From contig JAFDCW010000052.1 of assembly GCA_019312705.1 (NCBI GenBank), positions 1-11,457 of the forward strand: DNA of 11,457 bases. Reading direction: 5' to 3'. The stretch's first letter is position 1; every line of letters starts with the position of its first letter. Positions 1 through 5,255 of this stretch are shown here, one piece after another. The notes beneath the pieces are model-generated. The model was not told the origin of the DNA, did not search any database, and worked only from the letters and a program-made list of their open reading frames with translations. Source of the DNA: Deltaproteobacteria bacterium (GTDB lineage: Bacteria > Myxococcota > Polyangia > Polyangiales > B10-G4). Made by a program: the position numbers and the translations under genes.

Positions 1-1
1 C

Positions 2-253
2 GCAGGTGGGTCGCTGCGTTTCGAGGTTCGGGCGGAGGCGACGGCCCTCGCTCAGGGGTCGGTCATTCATCGCGAGCAGACGCCGATCCCGGCGGGCCGA
101 GAGCAAGGGTTCTTCGCGGTCGACCCCCGTGAGCTGAGCGAGGGCGGGGGGCGTCGCGTCGGCGGTCACTTCGAGTGGCTGCCCGGGCTCTACAGCATCA
201 CCGGCTCCGTCGGTGCTACCGAGGTCGGCAGGGTGCTCTTCGAGATTCGCTGA
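2..253 (+). CDS. C-terminal part of an unidentified protein (5' end outside the window)
   Basis: This open frame enters from the left edge and ends at TGA 251-253, leaving 83 visible residues. The visible part has no internal ATG, so its start lies upstream of the window. It reads as an ordinary soluble, beta-rich C-terminus: alternating hydrophobic residues (LRFEVRAEA near the beginning, GQFF-like GFFAVDP in the middle, HFEWLPGLYSIT and a final VLFEIR). There is no transmembrane segment and no recognisable catalytic motif. Codon use has G/C-rich third positions like the rest of the window, which supports real coding. It converges on the small membrane protein gene that ends at 284. I do not recognise the family. 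The final strands could belong to an Ig-like or beta-sandwich domain, but that is a guess from the residue pattern alone. Confidence 0.7.
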   Translation, partial: AGGSLRFEVRAEATALAQGSVIHREQTPIPAGREQGFFAVDPRELSEGGGRRVGGHFEWLPGLYSITGSVGATEVGRVLFEIR

Positions 254-254
254 C

Positions 255-270
255 GCGGCCCGGGAGCCGC
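255..270. terminator. Short GC stem between two convergent genes (weak)
   Basis: GCGGC at 255-259 pairs with GCCGC at 266-270 around a 6-nt loop, directly after the stop codon at 251-253 and before the convergent stop at 284-286. The stem is only 5 bp with no T-run on either side. It could help end transcription in both directions, but in DNA this GC-rich such stems also arise by chance. Confidence 0.2.
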
Positions 271-283
271 CCCGGTCGCGGCA

Positions 284-568
284 TCACGTGGGGGTCTGGG
301 TCGGCCGGTTGGGGTCGCGCTCGAAGGCCGCGACCGTTCGACGTACGGTCCCGAGGTAGTAGACGGCGACGATGAACCCCAGCCCCCAGAAGACGGCGCA
401 GCCAATGAGGATGAGGACCCAGGAGCGCTTGTCCCGACCCGCCATCTCCCAGGACGCGTCCTGCATCTTGCTGGCGTCGATGGCGGCCCACAGGGGCACG
501 CCGCTCATCACGAGCGCTGTGACGAGGATGACCGTCAGAATCAGGAACTCGAAAATACCTACCGGCAT
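284..568 (-). CDS. Small two-TM membrane protein, PLDc_N/DUF2516-like pattern
   Basis: The protein has 94 residues from ATG 568. Residues about 5-24 (starting IFEFLILTV) form one hydrophobic helix and about 51-72 (from WVLILIGCAVFWGLG) form a second. Between them is a short polar loop, and after them a basic then acidic tail. The loop pattern (PLWAAIDA, then W..AGRDK..W at the second helix) resembles the N-terminal membrane module seen in PLDc_N and DUF2516 proteins; this is a resemblance by eye. The frame also allows a TTG start at 586 adding six residues. I chose ATG 568 because TATGGT sits exactly 6 nt upstream of it, the same arrangement found at four other genes here, and neither start has a Shine-Dalgarno. 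It lies 48 bp behind nhaA on the same strand, so it may also receive read-through. The function is unknown. Confidence 0.75.
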   Translation of the reverse strand: MPVGIFEFLILTVILVTALVMSGVPLWAAIDASKMQDASWEMAGRDKRSWVLILIGCAVFWGLGFIVAVYYLGTVRRTVAAFERDPNRPTQTPT

Positions 569-574
569 GACTGC

Positions 575-580
575 ACCATA
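575..580 (-). promoter_or_regulatory. Predicted -10 box (TATGGT), leaderless promoter of the small membrane gene
   Basis: Read on the minus strand, TATGGT-GCAGTC-ATG(568) places a 4/6 match to TATAAT exactly 6 nt before the start codon. Transcription would then begin at or next to the A of the ATG. A weak -35-like TCGACC lies about 18 bp further upstream (604-599). Confidence 0.5.
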
Positions 581-616
581 GGCCAAAAGGCGACGGCTGG
601 TCGAGCCAGTGGACCG

Positions 617-2002
617 TCAGACCACATCTCGGACTGGCTTGTCCTCGTGCCCGCAGGTCGCCCGGAGTATCAAGAAGCCAACCGTGCCCGATATCGCCGA
701 TGCCGCGAGGATGCCGACCTTGGCGGCCTCGATGAGGGCCGGGTCCTCGAAGGCGAGGGAGGCGACGAAGAGGGCCATCGTGAAGCCGATGCCTCCGAGC
801 AGGCTGACCGCCCCGACCTGCGACCAGGTCACGTTGGTTGGCAGATCGGCGACATGGAGCTTCACCGCGAGCCACGACGACCCCGTGATGCCGACCAGTT
901 TGCCGACGAAGAGCCCGAGGATGATGCCGAGGGGGACGGGGTTCGCCAGCTCCGAGAAGAGCCCCCCTTCGATGCGCACGCCGGCGTTGGCTAGGGCAAA
1001 GAGGGGCAGGACGAGGAAGGTCGAGGGGCCGACGAGGGCGTGTTCGATGCGTTGCAGCGGCGCGCTTGCGTGGTCGATCGACTCGTTCATCTTCTCGAAG
1101 ATGACTTGCTGCTTGTTGCTGTTCATCGAGTGGTCGTAGGGGACGCCGGCCTGACGCAGCTTGTCGGTGAGCAGCTGCATGCGCTGCATGAAGTCTTCGC
1201 CGTCGATCCACGTCCGGGCGGGGATCGTGAAGGCCATGAGGATCGCGGCGATGGTGGCGTGCACGCCGGACTCTAGGAAGCCGATCCACGCGAGTACGCC
1301 GAAGAAGAGGTAGGCCACCGGGTTCCGAGTGCCCATCAGATTCAGTCCGATGGAGAACGCGAGGCAGACGAAGCCGAAGCCGAGGGCGGTGAGCGAGAGG
1401 TCGCTCGTATAGAAGATGGCGATGACCAGGACCGCGCCGATGTCGTCGACGATTGCCAGGGCCGTCAGGAAGACCTTGAGTCCGAGGGGCACGCGGTCCC
1501 CGAGCAATGCCAGGACGCCGAGGGCGAAGGCGATGTCCGTCGCCATGGGGATGCCCCAGCCGCCGACGCCGGGGCCGTCGCTGTTGATGAGGAAATAGAT
1601 AATCGCGGGCACGATCATGCCGCCGACGGCGGCGATGGCTGGCAGGGTGGCCTTGCGCAGACTGGAGAGTTCACCGACGAGGAGCTCGCGCTTGATCTCG
1701 AGGCCGACGAGGAAGAAATAGACCCCCATGAGGCCGTCGTTGATCCAGTGGTGGAGCGACTTTTCGAGGGGGATACCCGCGAAGTGCACGCCGGCTTCGA
1801 GGTGGAGGAGGTGGTAGTAGCTCTCGGCCCAGGGGGAGTTTGCCCAGACGATGGCCGCGATCGCCGCCAGCATGAGCAGCCCCGCCCCGGCCAGCTTGTG
1901 GTGGGTGAAGGCCGAAAGTGGGCGCAGCAAACGATCGATGGGCCGGGGGGCCGCCCGGAACATGCTGGTGAGGCTCGTCAGTAGATTGCTGTCGGTGCTC
2001 AT
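617..2002 (-). CDS. nhaA: Na+/H+ antiporter NhaA
   Basis: This is an inner-membrane antiporter that exports Na+ (or Li+) in exchange for protons, giving pH and sodium homeostasis. The product has 461 residues, longer than the roughly 390 of E. coli NhaA, with about twelve hydrophobic segments. Family hallmarks are clear. IPMATDIAFALG around D156 corresponds to E. coli Asp133. LAIVDDIGA carries the ion-binding pair D186/D187, corresponding to Asp163/Asp164. FVGKLVGI with K368 is at the Lys300 position, and GGIGFTMALF follows at 403-412. The extra length is an N-terminal extension of about 25 residues and a polar insertion of about 60 residues (262-320) before the HALVGPSTF helix. ATG 2002 was chosen because the frame upstream reads as non-NhaA sequence. 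A GAGGGA purine run lies 12 nt upstream of it, a poorly spaced Shine-Dalgarno. The gene is divergent from the 55-residue protein at 2054. Confidence 0.97.
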   Translation of the reverse strand: MSTDSNLLTSLTSMFRAAPRPIDRLLRPLSAFTHHKLAGAGLLMLAAIAAIVWANSPWAESYYHLLHLEAGVHFAGIPLEKSLHHWINDGLMGVYFFLVGLEIKRELLVGELSSLRKATLPAIAAVGGMIVPAIIYFLINSDGPGVGGWGIPMATDIAFALGVLALLGDRVPLGLKVFLTALAIVDDIGAVLVIAIFYTSDLSLTALGFGFVCLAFSIGLNLMGTRNPVAYLFFGVLAWIGFLESGVHATIAAILMAFTIPARTWIDGEDFMQRMQLLTDKLRQAGVPYDHSMNSNKQQVIFEKMNESIDHASAPLQRIEHALVGPSTFLVLPLFALANAGVRIEGGLFSELANPVPLGIILGLFVGKLVGITGSSWLAVKLHVADLPTNVTWSQVGAVSLLGGIGFTMALFVASLAFEDPALIEAAKVGILAASAISGTVGFLILRATCGHEDKPVRDVV

Positions 2003-2041
2003 CGGCGGGCATCGTCCCTCCCCGACAGCGGTCGCGCAAGG

Positions 2042-2047
2042 TATAGT
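2042..2047 (+). promoter_or_regulatory. Predicted -10 box (TATAGT), leaderless promoter of the 55-residue protein
   Basis: TATAGT-CAACCG-ATG(2054) gives a 5/6 match to TATAAT exactly 6 nt before the start codon, in a 51-bp divergent spacer. No good -35 is visible at 16-18 bp. On the opposite strand the overlapping bases 2050-2045 read TTGACT, a 5/6 match to the -35 consensus and pointing toward nhaA, but no acceptable -10 follows at the right distance. Confidence 0.55.
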
Positions 2048-2053
2048 CAACCG

Positions 2054-2221
2054 ATGGGCGTAGGCATATTCAACGTAGCGGTCGGCGTCGCGATGGTCGT
2101 CGGCGGGTTCAACGGGTACACGATTATCGGCACGAACAGTTGGGAAGGGCTGGTCGGTTTCGGCGTGCTCATCGCAGGCCTCGGCGTCTACCAAATCGTG
2201 CAGTCGCGGCGAGGGCGCTGA
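2054..2221 (+). CDS. Small two-TM membrane protein (55 aa)
   Basis: The short frame runs ATG 2054 to TGA 2219-2221. It encodes 55 residues: one glycine/valine-rich hydrophobic helix (about 2-19, GVGIFNVAVGVAMVVGG), a polar turn (FNGYTIIGTNSWEG), a second helix (about 32-48, LVGFGVLIAGLGVYQIV) and a basic tail QSRRGR. The basic tail suggests that the C-terminus faces the cytoplasm, and so probably does the N-terminus. Support for the gene is the near-perfect TATAGT box 6 nt before the ATG, the coherent two-helix design, and the placement in an otherwise empty divergent spacer. No Shine-Dalgarno is present. Its last 53 bp overlap the 3' end of the convergent gene at 2169-3167. I do not recognise a family. 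It could instead be a chance frame, but the promoter and membrane pattern together make that less likely. Confidence 0.6.
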   Translation: MGVGIFNVAVGVAMVVGGFNGYTIIGTNSWEGLVGFGVLIAGLGVYQIVQSRRGR

Positions 2222-3167
2222 GGGCCGCACCAGAGGCCGAGATGCCCAGGCGCAGCGCCCGTGCTCGTCGGCTCGGGCGCTCGAGGATCGCGGCGGCGGG
2301 GGTCTCGGTGAAGGCTTCGAGCCACCGTGCCGCCGGAGGCCGGCCGAGCAGTCCGTCGAGGCTGAAGAGGGCGAGGTCGTCGACCCCGGCGGCCCGGGCC
2401 ACCGCAACATCCTCCGCGAGGTCCGCCGGGGTCCGGTAGGTCGCTTCGTCGCCGAGGGCGCCGCCGCCGACGACGCCGAGGGACAGGGTCGCGGCAGGGC
2501 CGAGGTGCCGCGCTGCTCCCTTGGCGACCATGGCGAGCAGCGCGCGCGCGTCCGCGCGCCGCAGCGTCCCCCGGGAGTAGCCGGAGAGCAGCGTCGTGTA
2601 GCCCATGGGGCCGAGGCGCTGGAGCCTGAGGTCGGGGAGGGGGGAGCCGAAGGCGAGGGCGTAGCCGCGGGTCCCGATCCAGCCCGTTCCGAGGGGCGGG
2701 ACCAGCGCCGCGAGGGTCTCGATGCCGTGGCGATTCAGATCGTCGACGAGGGCTTCGAGGGCGCGCTCACCGGCGAGGGGTGGGGGCGCGAAGAGTGGGC
2801 CGAGGAGGGGTCGGGGGTCGGCGGCGAGCATGCGGCGAACGTCGCTGATCGGGGGTTCGAGATCGATGGCGACGGTGTCGGGGAGGGTACCGCCGAGGAC
2901 TTCGAGCAGCCGGCGCACGTGTTCGGCGTAGGCGACGCCGTTCTTTCGGGACGCCCAGCGCCCGTCGATGTCGTCGAGCATCGGCCAGAGGCCGACGGAC
3001 ACCCCATGGGACCGGCATGCGCGCACCAGCTCACCGGCGTCGCCGAGGGTATGGGGAAAAACCGCCTGAATGAGCTGGACGTCGGCGCGGGCCAGGAGCG
3101 TCAGCACCTCTGGGGCGGCGGCTTCACGCGGCGGGACCGCCTCAGACCAGATTCGTCGCCGCATCAC
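2169..3167 (-). CDS. Predicted TIM-barrel-like protein, possibly glycosidase-related
   Basis: The product has 332 residues and no signal peptide. Alternating strand/helix units look like a (beta/alpha)8 barrel: VQLIQAVFP (30-38), VSVGLWPMLDD (57-66), TVAIDLEPP (98-106), TLAALVPPLG (151-160), LQRLGPMGYTT (182-192), ATLSLGVVGG (226-235) and VDDLALFSLDG (262-272). D102 and E104 in IDLEPP sit at a strand end, as catalytic acids do in GH18-like and related barrels, and LWPMLDD resembles a substrate-binding strand. This is fold-level inference; I could not name a family. Residues about 307-323 (LGISASGAALSALAATA) are hydrophobic and flanked by arginines, possibly a C-terminal membrane anchor. The start could be GTG 3167 or ATG 3164. 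GTG is preferred because TAGGCT lies exactly 6 nt before it. It is divergent from the glycosyltransferase gene by 27 bp, which hints at a shared carbohydrate theme. Confidence 0.75.
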   Translation of the reverse strand: MMRRRIWSEAVPPREAAAPEVLTLLARADVQLIQAVFPHTLGDAGELVRACRSHGVSVGLWPMLDDIDGRWASRKNGVAYAEHVRRLLEVLGGTLPDTVAIDLEPPISDVRRMLAADPRPLLGPLFAPPPLAGERALEALVDDLNRHGIETLAALVPPLGTGWIGTRGYALAFGSPLPDLRLQRLGPMGYTTLLSGYSRGTLRRADARALLAMVAKGAARHLGPAATLSLGVVGGGALGDEATYRTPADLAEDVAVARAAGVDDLALFSLDGLLGRPPAARWLEAFTETPAAAILERPSRRARALRLGISASGAALSALAATARFGRRRGLR

Positions 3168-3173
3168 GGTGTC

Positions 3174-3179
3174 AGCCTA
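3174..3179 (-). promoter_or_regulatory. Predicted -10 box (TAGGCT), leaderless promoter of the barrel gene
   Basis: On the minus strand TAGGCT-GACACC-GTG(3167) has the TANNNT pattern exactly 6 nt before the start codon. It is a 3/6 match to TATAAT, so it is weak alone. The identical spacing to the other predicted boxes is the main support. It lies 3 bp from the oppositely oriented box at 3183-3188. Confidence 0.4.
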
Positions 3180-3182
3180 CGC

Positions 3183-3188
3183 TATGAT
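3183..3188 (+). promoter_or_regulatory. Predicted -10 box (TATGAT), leaderless promoter of the glycosyltransferase gene
   Basis: TATGAT-TCGCCG-GTG(3195) is a 5/6 match to TATAAT exactly 6 nt before the start codon. There is no Shine-Dalgarno and no clear -35 at 16-18 bp. Any -35 region would fall inside the first codons of the divergent barrel gene. Confidence 0.55.
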
Positions 3189-3194
3189 TCGCCG

Positions 3195-4271
3195 GTGAAG
3201 ATCCTCTACGGCGTCGTGGGCGAAGGCATGGGGCACGCGATGCGCAGCCGCGTCGTCCTCGAGCATCTGGTCGAGCAGGGCCACGAGGTCGAGATCGTCG
3301 CCTCGGGGCGGGCGGTCGACTCGCTCTCCAAGCACTTTGCCGACGTCAACGAAATCCACGGCCTGCACATCGTCTATGACGAGAACCGCGTGCGGCGGGG
3401 CAAGACCTTCTGGTCGAACGTGCTCTCGGGGGCGGTGGGGGTCCCGAGGAACGTCAAAGCGTACTTCGACCTCGTCGACGATTTTCATCCCGATGTCGTC
3501 ATCAGTGACTTCGAGTCGTGGTCGTACCTCTACGGGCGATTGCACGATGTGCCGGTGATCAGCATCGACAACATGCAGATCATCCATCGCTGTCAGATCC
3601 CCGAAGAGCTCTACGAGGGGCACCGCGCCGACTTCGAGTTAGCCAAGGCCTTCGTGAAGGGCAAGCTGCCCCGGTGTGCCCACTACCTCATCACGACCTT
3701 CTTCCACCCCGAGCTTCGCAAGGACCGAACGACGCTCTGCCCGCCGATTCTGCGCCGTGAAATCCTCGAGGCCACCCCGTCCAAGGGGGAGCACCTGTTG
3801 GTCTACCAAACCGCCGAAGGCCACGAAGAGCTCGTCCAGGCCCTCGCCGCCACCGGCATGCCCTGCCGAATCTACGGCCTCCGCCGGGACATCGAGGAAG
3901 ACGTCGTCGAGGGAAACCTGACCTACCGGCCCTTCAGCGAGGGAGGCTTCGTCGACGATCTCGCGAGCGCCCGGGGGGTCATCGCCAGCGGCGGCTTCAC
4001 CCTGATGGGCGAGGCGGTCTACCTGCACAAGCCCATGCTCGCGGTCCCCCTCGGGGGGCAGTTCGAGCAGATCCTGAACGCCCGGTACCTCGAGCGTGTG
4101 GGCTACGGGGTGTATGCGCCGGACCTCGACGACCCTCGGACCGTGCACGCCTTCGTCGAGCGCCTCGGCGACTGCGAGGCCGCCCTCCGGAGCTATGCGC
4201 AGGACGGCAATGCGATGCTCCTCGGCGAGGTCGACGGTCATCTGGACCGGGCCGCCGCCGGCGTCTATTGA
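3195..4271 (+). CDS. GT-B family glycosyltransferase (COG1819/MJ1255-like)
   Basis: This 358-residue protein is predicted to transfer a sugar from a nucleotide-sugar donor to an unknown acceptor. The N-terminal Rossmann domain opens with KILYGVVGEGMGHAMRSR (residues 2-19), the glycine-rich GxGHxxRS loop of the MurG/UGT-like GT-B superfamily, followed by GHEVEIVASG. The C-terminal donor domain has IASGGFTLMGEA (263-274) and AVPLGGQFEQ (283-292), the usual nucleotide-sugar binding and GGxxEQ segments. There are no transmembrane helices, so it is cytosolic or peripheral. The frame stays open far upstream, but family homology begins at KILYGV. GTG 3195 fits this exactly and has a TATGAT box 6 nt upstream. 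The next gene downstream (NYN protein) is on the same strand after 64 bp containing a strong hairpin. The substrate cannot be told from the sequence. Confidence 0.9.
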   Translation: MKILYGVVGEGMGHAMRSRVVLEHLVEQGHEVEIVASGRAVDSLSKHFADVNEIHGLHIVYDENRVRRGKTFWSNVLSGAVGVPRNVKAYFDLVDDFHPDVVISDFESWSYLYGRLHDVPVISIDNMQIIHRCQIPEELYEGHRADFELAKAFVKGKLPRCAHYLITTFFHPELRKDRTTLCPPILRREILEATPSKGEHLLVYQTAEGHEELVQALAATGMPCRIYGLRRDIEEDVVEGNLTYRPFSEGGFVDDLASARGVIASGGFTLMGEAVYLHKPMLAVPLGGQFEQILNARYLERVGYGVYAPDLDDPRTVHAFVERLGDCEAALRSYAQDGNAMLLGEVDGHLDRAAAGVY

Positions 4272-4277
4272 CGCAGG

Positions 4278-4314
4278 GGGCGGTGAGGTGCCGCCTCAGT
4301 GTGGCACCCCGCCC
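4278..4314 (+). terminator. Strong bulged hairpin between glycosyltransferase and NYN genes
   Basis: GGGCGG (4278-4283), a TGA bulge, then GGTGCC (4287-4292) pair with GGCACC (4303-4308) and CCGCCC (4309-4314) around a 10-nt loop. That makes twelve GC-rich pairs with one 3-nt bulge. It starts 7 nt after the stop codon at 4269-4271 and ends 21 nt before the next start. No T-run follows, so it may be a pause site, an mRNA 3'-end stabiliser or a partial terminator rather than a classical intrinsic terminator. Confidence 0.5.
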
Positions 4315-4335
4315 GGCTCCGTGTTACGGGGCGTC

Positions 4336-5178
4336 ATGGATTTTGCCCCAAATATCGCGGTCTTCTGTGACTACGAGAACGTCGCCATCGGGGTCCGCGA
4401 CGCCAAGTACGACAAGTTCGACATCGCCCTGGCCCTCGAGCGCGTGCTCGATAAGGGCAACGTCGTGGTCAAGAAGGCCTACGCCGACTGGGAGCGGTAC
4501 AAGACCGATCGTCGGGCGCTGCACCAGGCGGCCTTCGAACTCATCGAGATCCCCCACGACTCTTACAGCGGTAAGAACTCGGCGGACATCCGCATGGTCG
4601 TCGACGCCCTCGACCTTTGTTACACCAAGAGCCACGTCGACCTCTTCTGCCTCATCACCGGGGACAGCGACTTCTCACCGTTGGTGAGCAAGCTCCGGGA
4701 GAACAACAAGAAGGTGATCGGCCTCGGGGTGAAGAACTCGAGCTCGGACCTGCTCATCGATAACTGCGACGAGTTCATCTACTACGACGATCTCGTCAAA
4801 CATCGCCCCGGGCAGAAGCGCAAAGCCGCGCGCACCAAGAGCCGGCCCCGGTCCTCGGACTCGAAGGGCCGGTCCGACAGCGGCAACCGTCCGCCGCGCC
4901 CCGTCGACCCGGAGGTCTCCGAGGAGAAGAAGGAGAAGGCCCTCGAGATGGTCCTCGACACCGTCGACTCCCTCTTCCGCGACCGGGATGACAACCTCTG
5001 GGGCTCGATGATCAAGCAGACCCTCAAGCGCAAGCGCCCGAACTTCAACGAGAACTTCCATGGCTACCGCAGCTTCAACGAGCTGCTCGAAGACTGCCGG
5101 GAGCGCGGCCTCCTCGAGATCCAGAAGGACGACAAGTCCGGTGGGTACTTGGTGGTGAGCTTCGGCCCGAAGGCCTGA
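4336..5178 (+). CDS. NYN (LabA-like, PIN-fold) domain protein with C-terminal OST-HTH/LOTUS-like domain
   Basis: This 280-residue protein is a predicted RNA-binding or RNA-cleaving cytosolic protein. Residues about 6-152 form a NYN/LabA-like PIN-fold domain. The acidic positions expected at the metal site are present: D12 and N15 in FCDYEN, D84 in SADIRM, and D110/D112 in ITGDSDFSPL. A basic Ser/Arg-rich linker (about 155-190, KRKAARTKSRPRSS) follows. A C-terminal winged-helix-like region (about 199-276: EKALEMVLDTV, LWGSMIKQTLKRKRPNF, FNELLEDC, GGYLVVSF) matches the OST-HTH/LOTUS pattern that often accompanies NYN domains. ATG 4336 directly precedes the domain; an in-frame GTG at 4321 would add five residues. 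Neither has a Shine-Dalgarno. Nuclease activity is family knowledge plus intact residues; targets are unknown. It converges on the murein endopeptidase gene. Confidence 0.9.
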   Translation: MDFAPNIAVFCDYENVAIGVRDAKYDKFDIALALERVLDKGNVVVKKAYADWERYKTDRRALHQAAFELIEIPHDSYSGKNSADIRMVVDALDLCYTKSHVDLFCLITGDSDFSPLVSKLRENNKKVIGLGVKNSSSDLLIDNCDEFIYYDDLVKHRPGQKRKAARTKSRPRSSDSKGRSDSGNRPPRPVDPEVSEEKKEKALEMVLDTVDSLFRDRDDNLWGSMIKQTLKRKRPNFNENFHGYRSFNELLEDCRERGLLEIQKDDKSGGYLVVSFGPKA

Positions 5179-5255
5179 GAAACCGTGCCGCCCGCCGGCG
5201 CTACCTCAACCGAGCCACGAGGCCCTCTTGGTCCGGCCCCTCGCCGCCCAGCCAA

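Noticed and set aside
597..609. CTGG-TCGAG-CCAG stem after the nhaA stop codon
   Set aside because: It has only four base pairs and no T-run, too weak to call a terminator.
216..1289. A 357-codon frame on - overlapping nhaA and the small membrane gene
   Set aside because: It is an Arg/Pro/His-rich out-of-frame reading of nhaA, typical of shadow frames at high GC.
2003..2410. N-terminal extension of nhaA by about 136 residues
   Set aside because: The upstream in-frame sequence is antisense to the 55-residue gene and overlaps the barrel gene out of frame. NhaA homology begins only after ATG 2002.
2505..3194. N-terminal extension of the glycosyltransferase by 230 residues
   Set aside because: This stretch is antisense to the barrel gene and Gly/Glu-rich without domains. 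The GT-B fold begins at GTG 3195, which has its own -10 box.
4336..5178. NYN protein as the toxin of a toxin-antitoxin or defence system
   Set aside because: There is no small antitoxin-like partner, no overlapping gene and no mobile-element neighbourhood. Its size and OST-HTH tail fit LabA-like housekeeping proteins better.
5219..5242. Possible terminator stem between the convergent NYN and endopeptidase genes
   Set aside because: GAGG at 5219-5222 and CCTC at 5239-5242 can pair, with a further CC/GG pair across a 2-nt bulge. The stem is short and has no T-run, so it is indistinguishable from chance.
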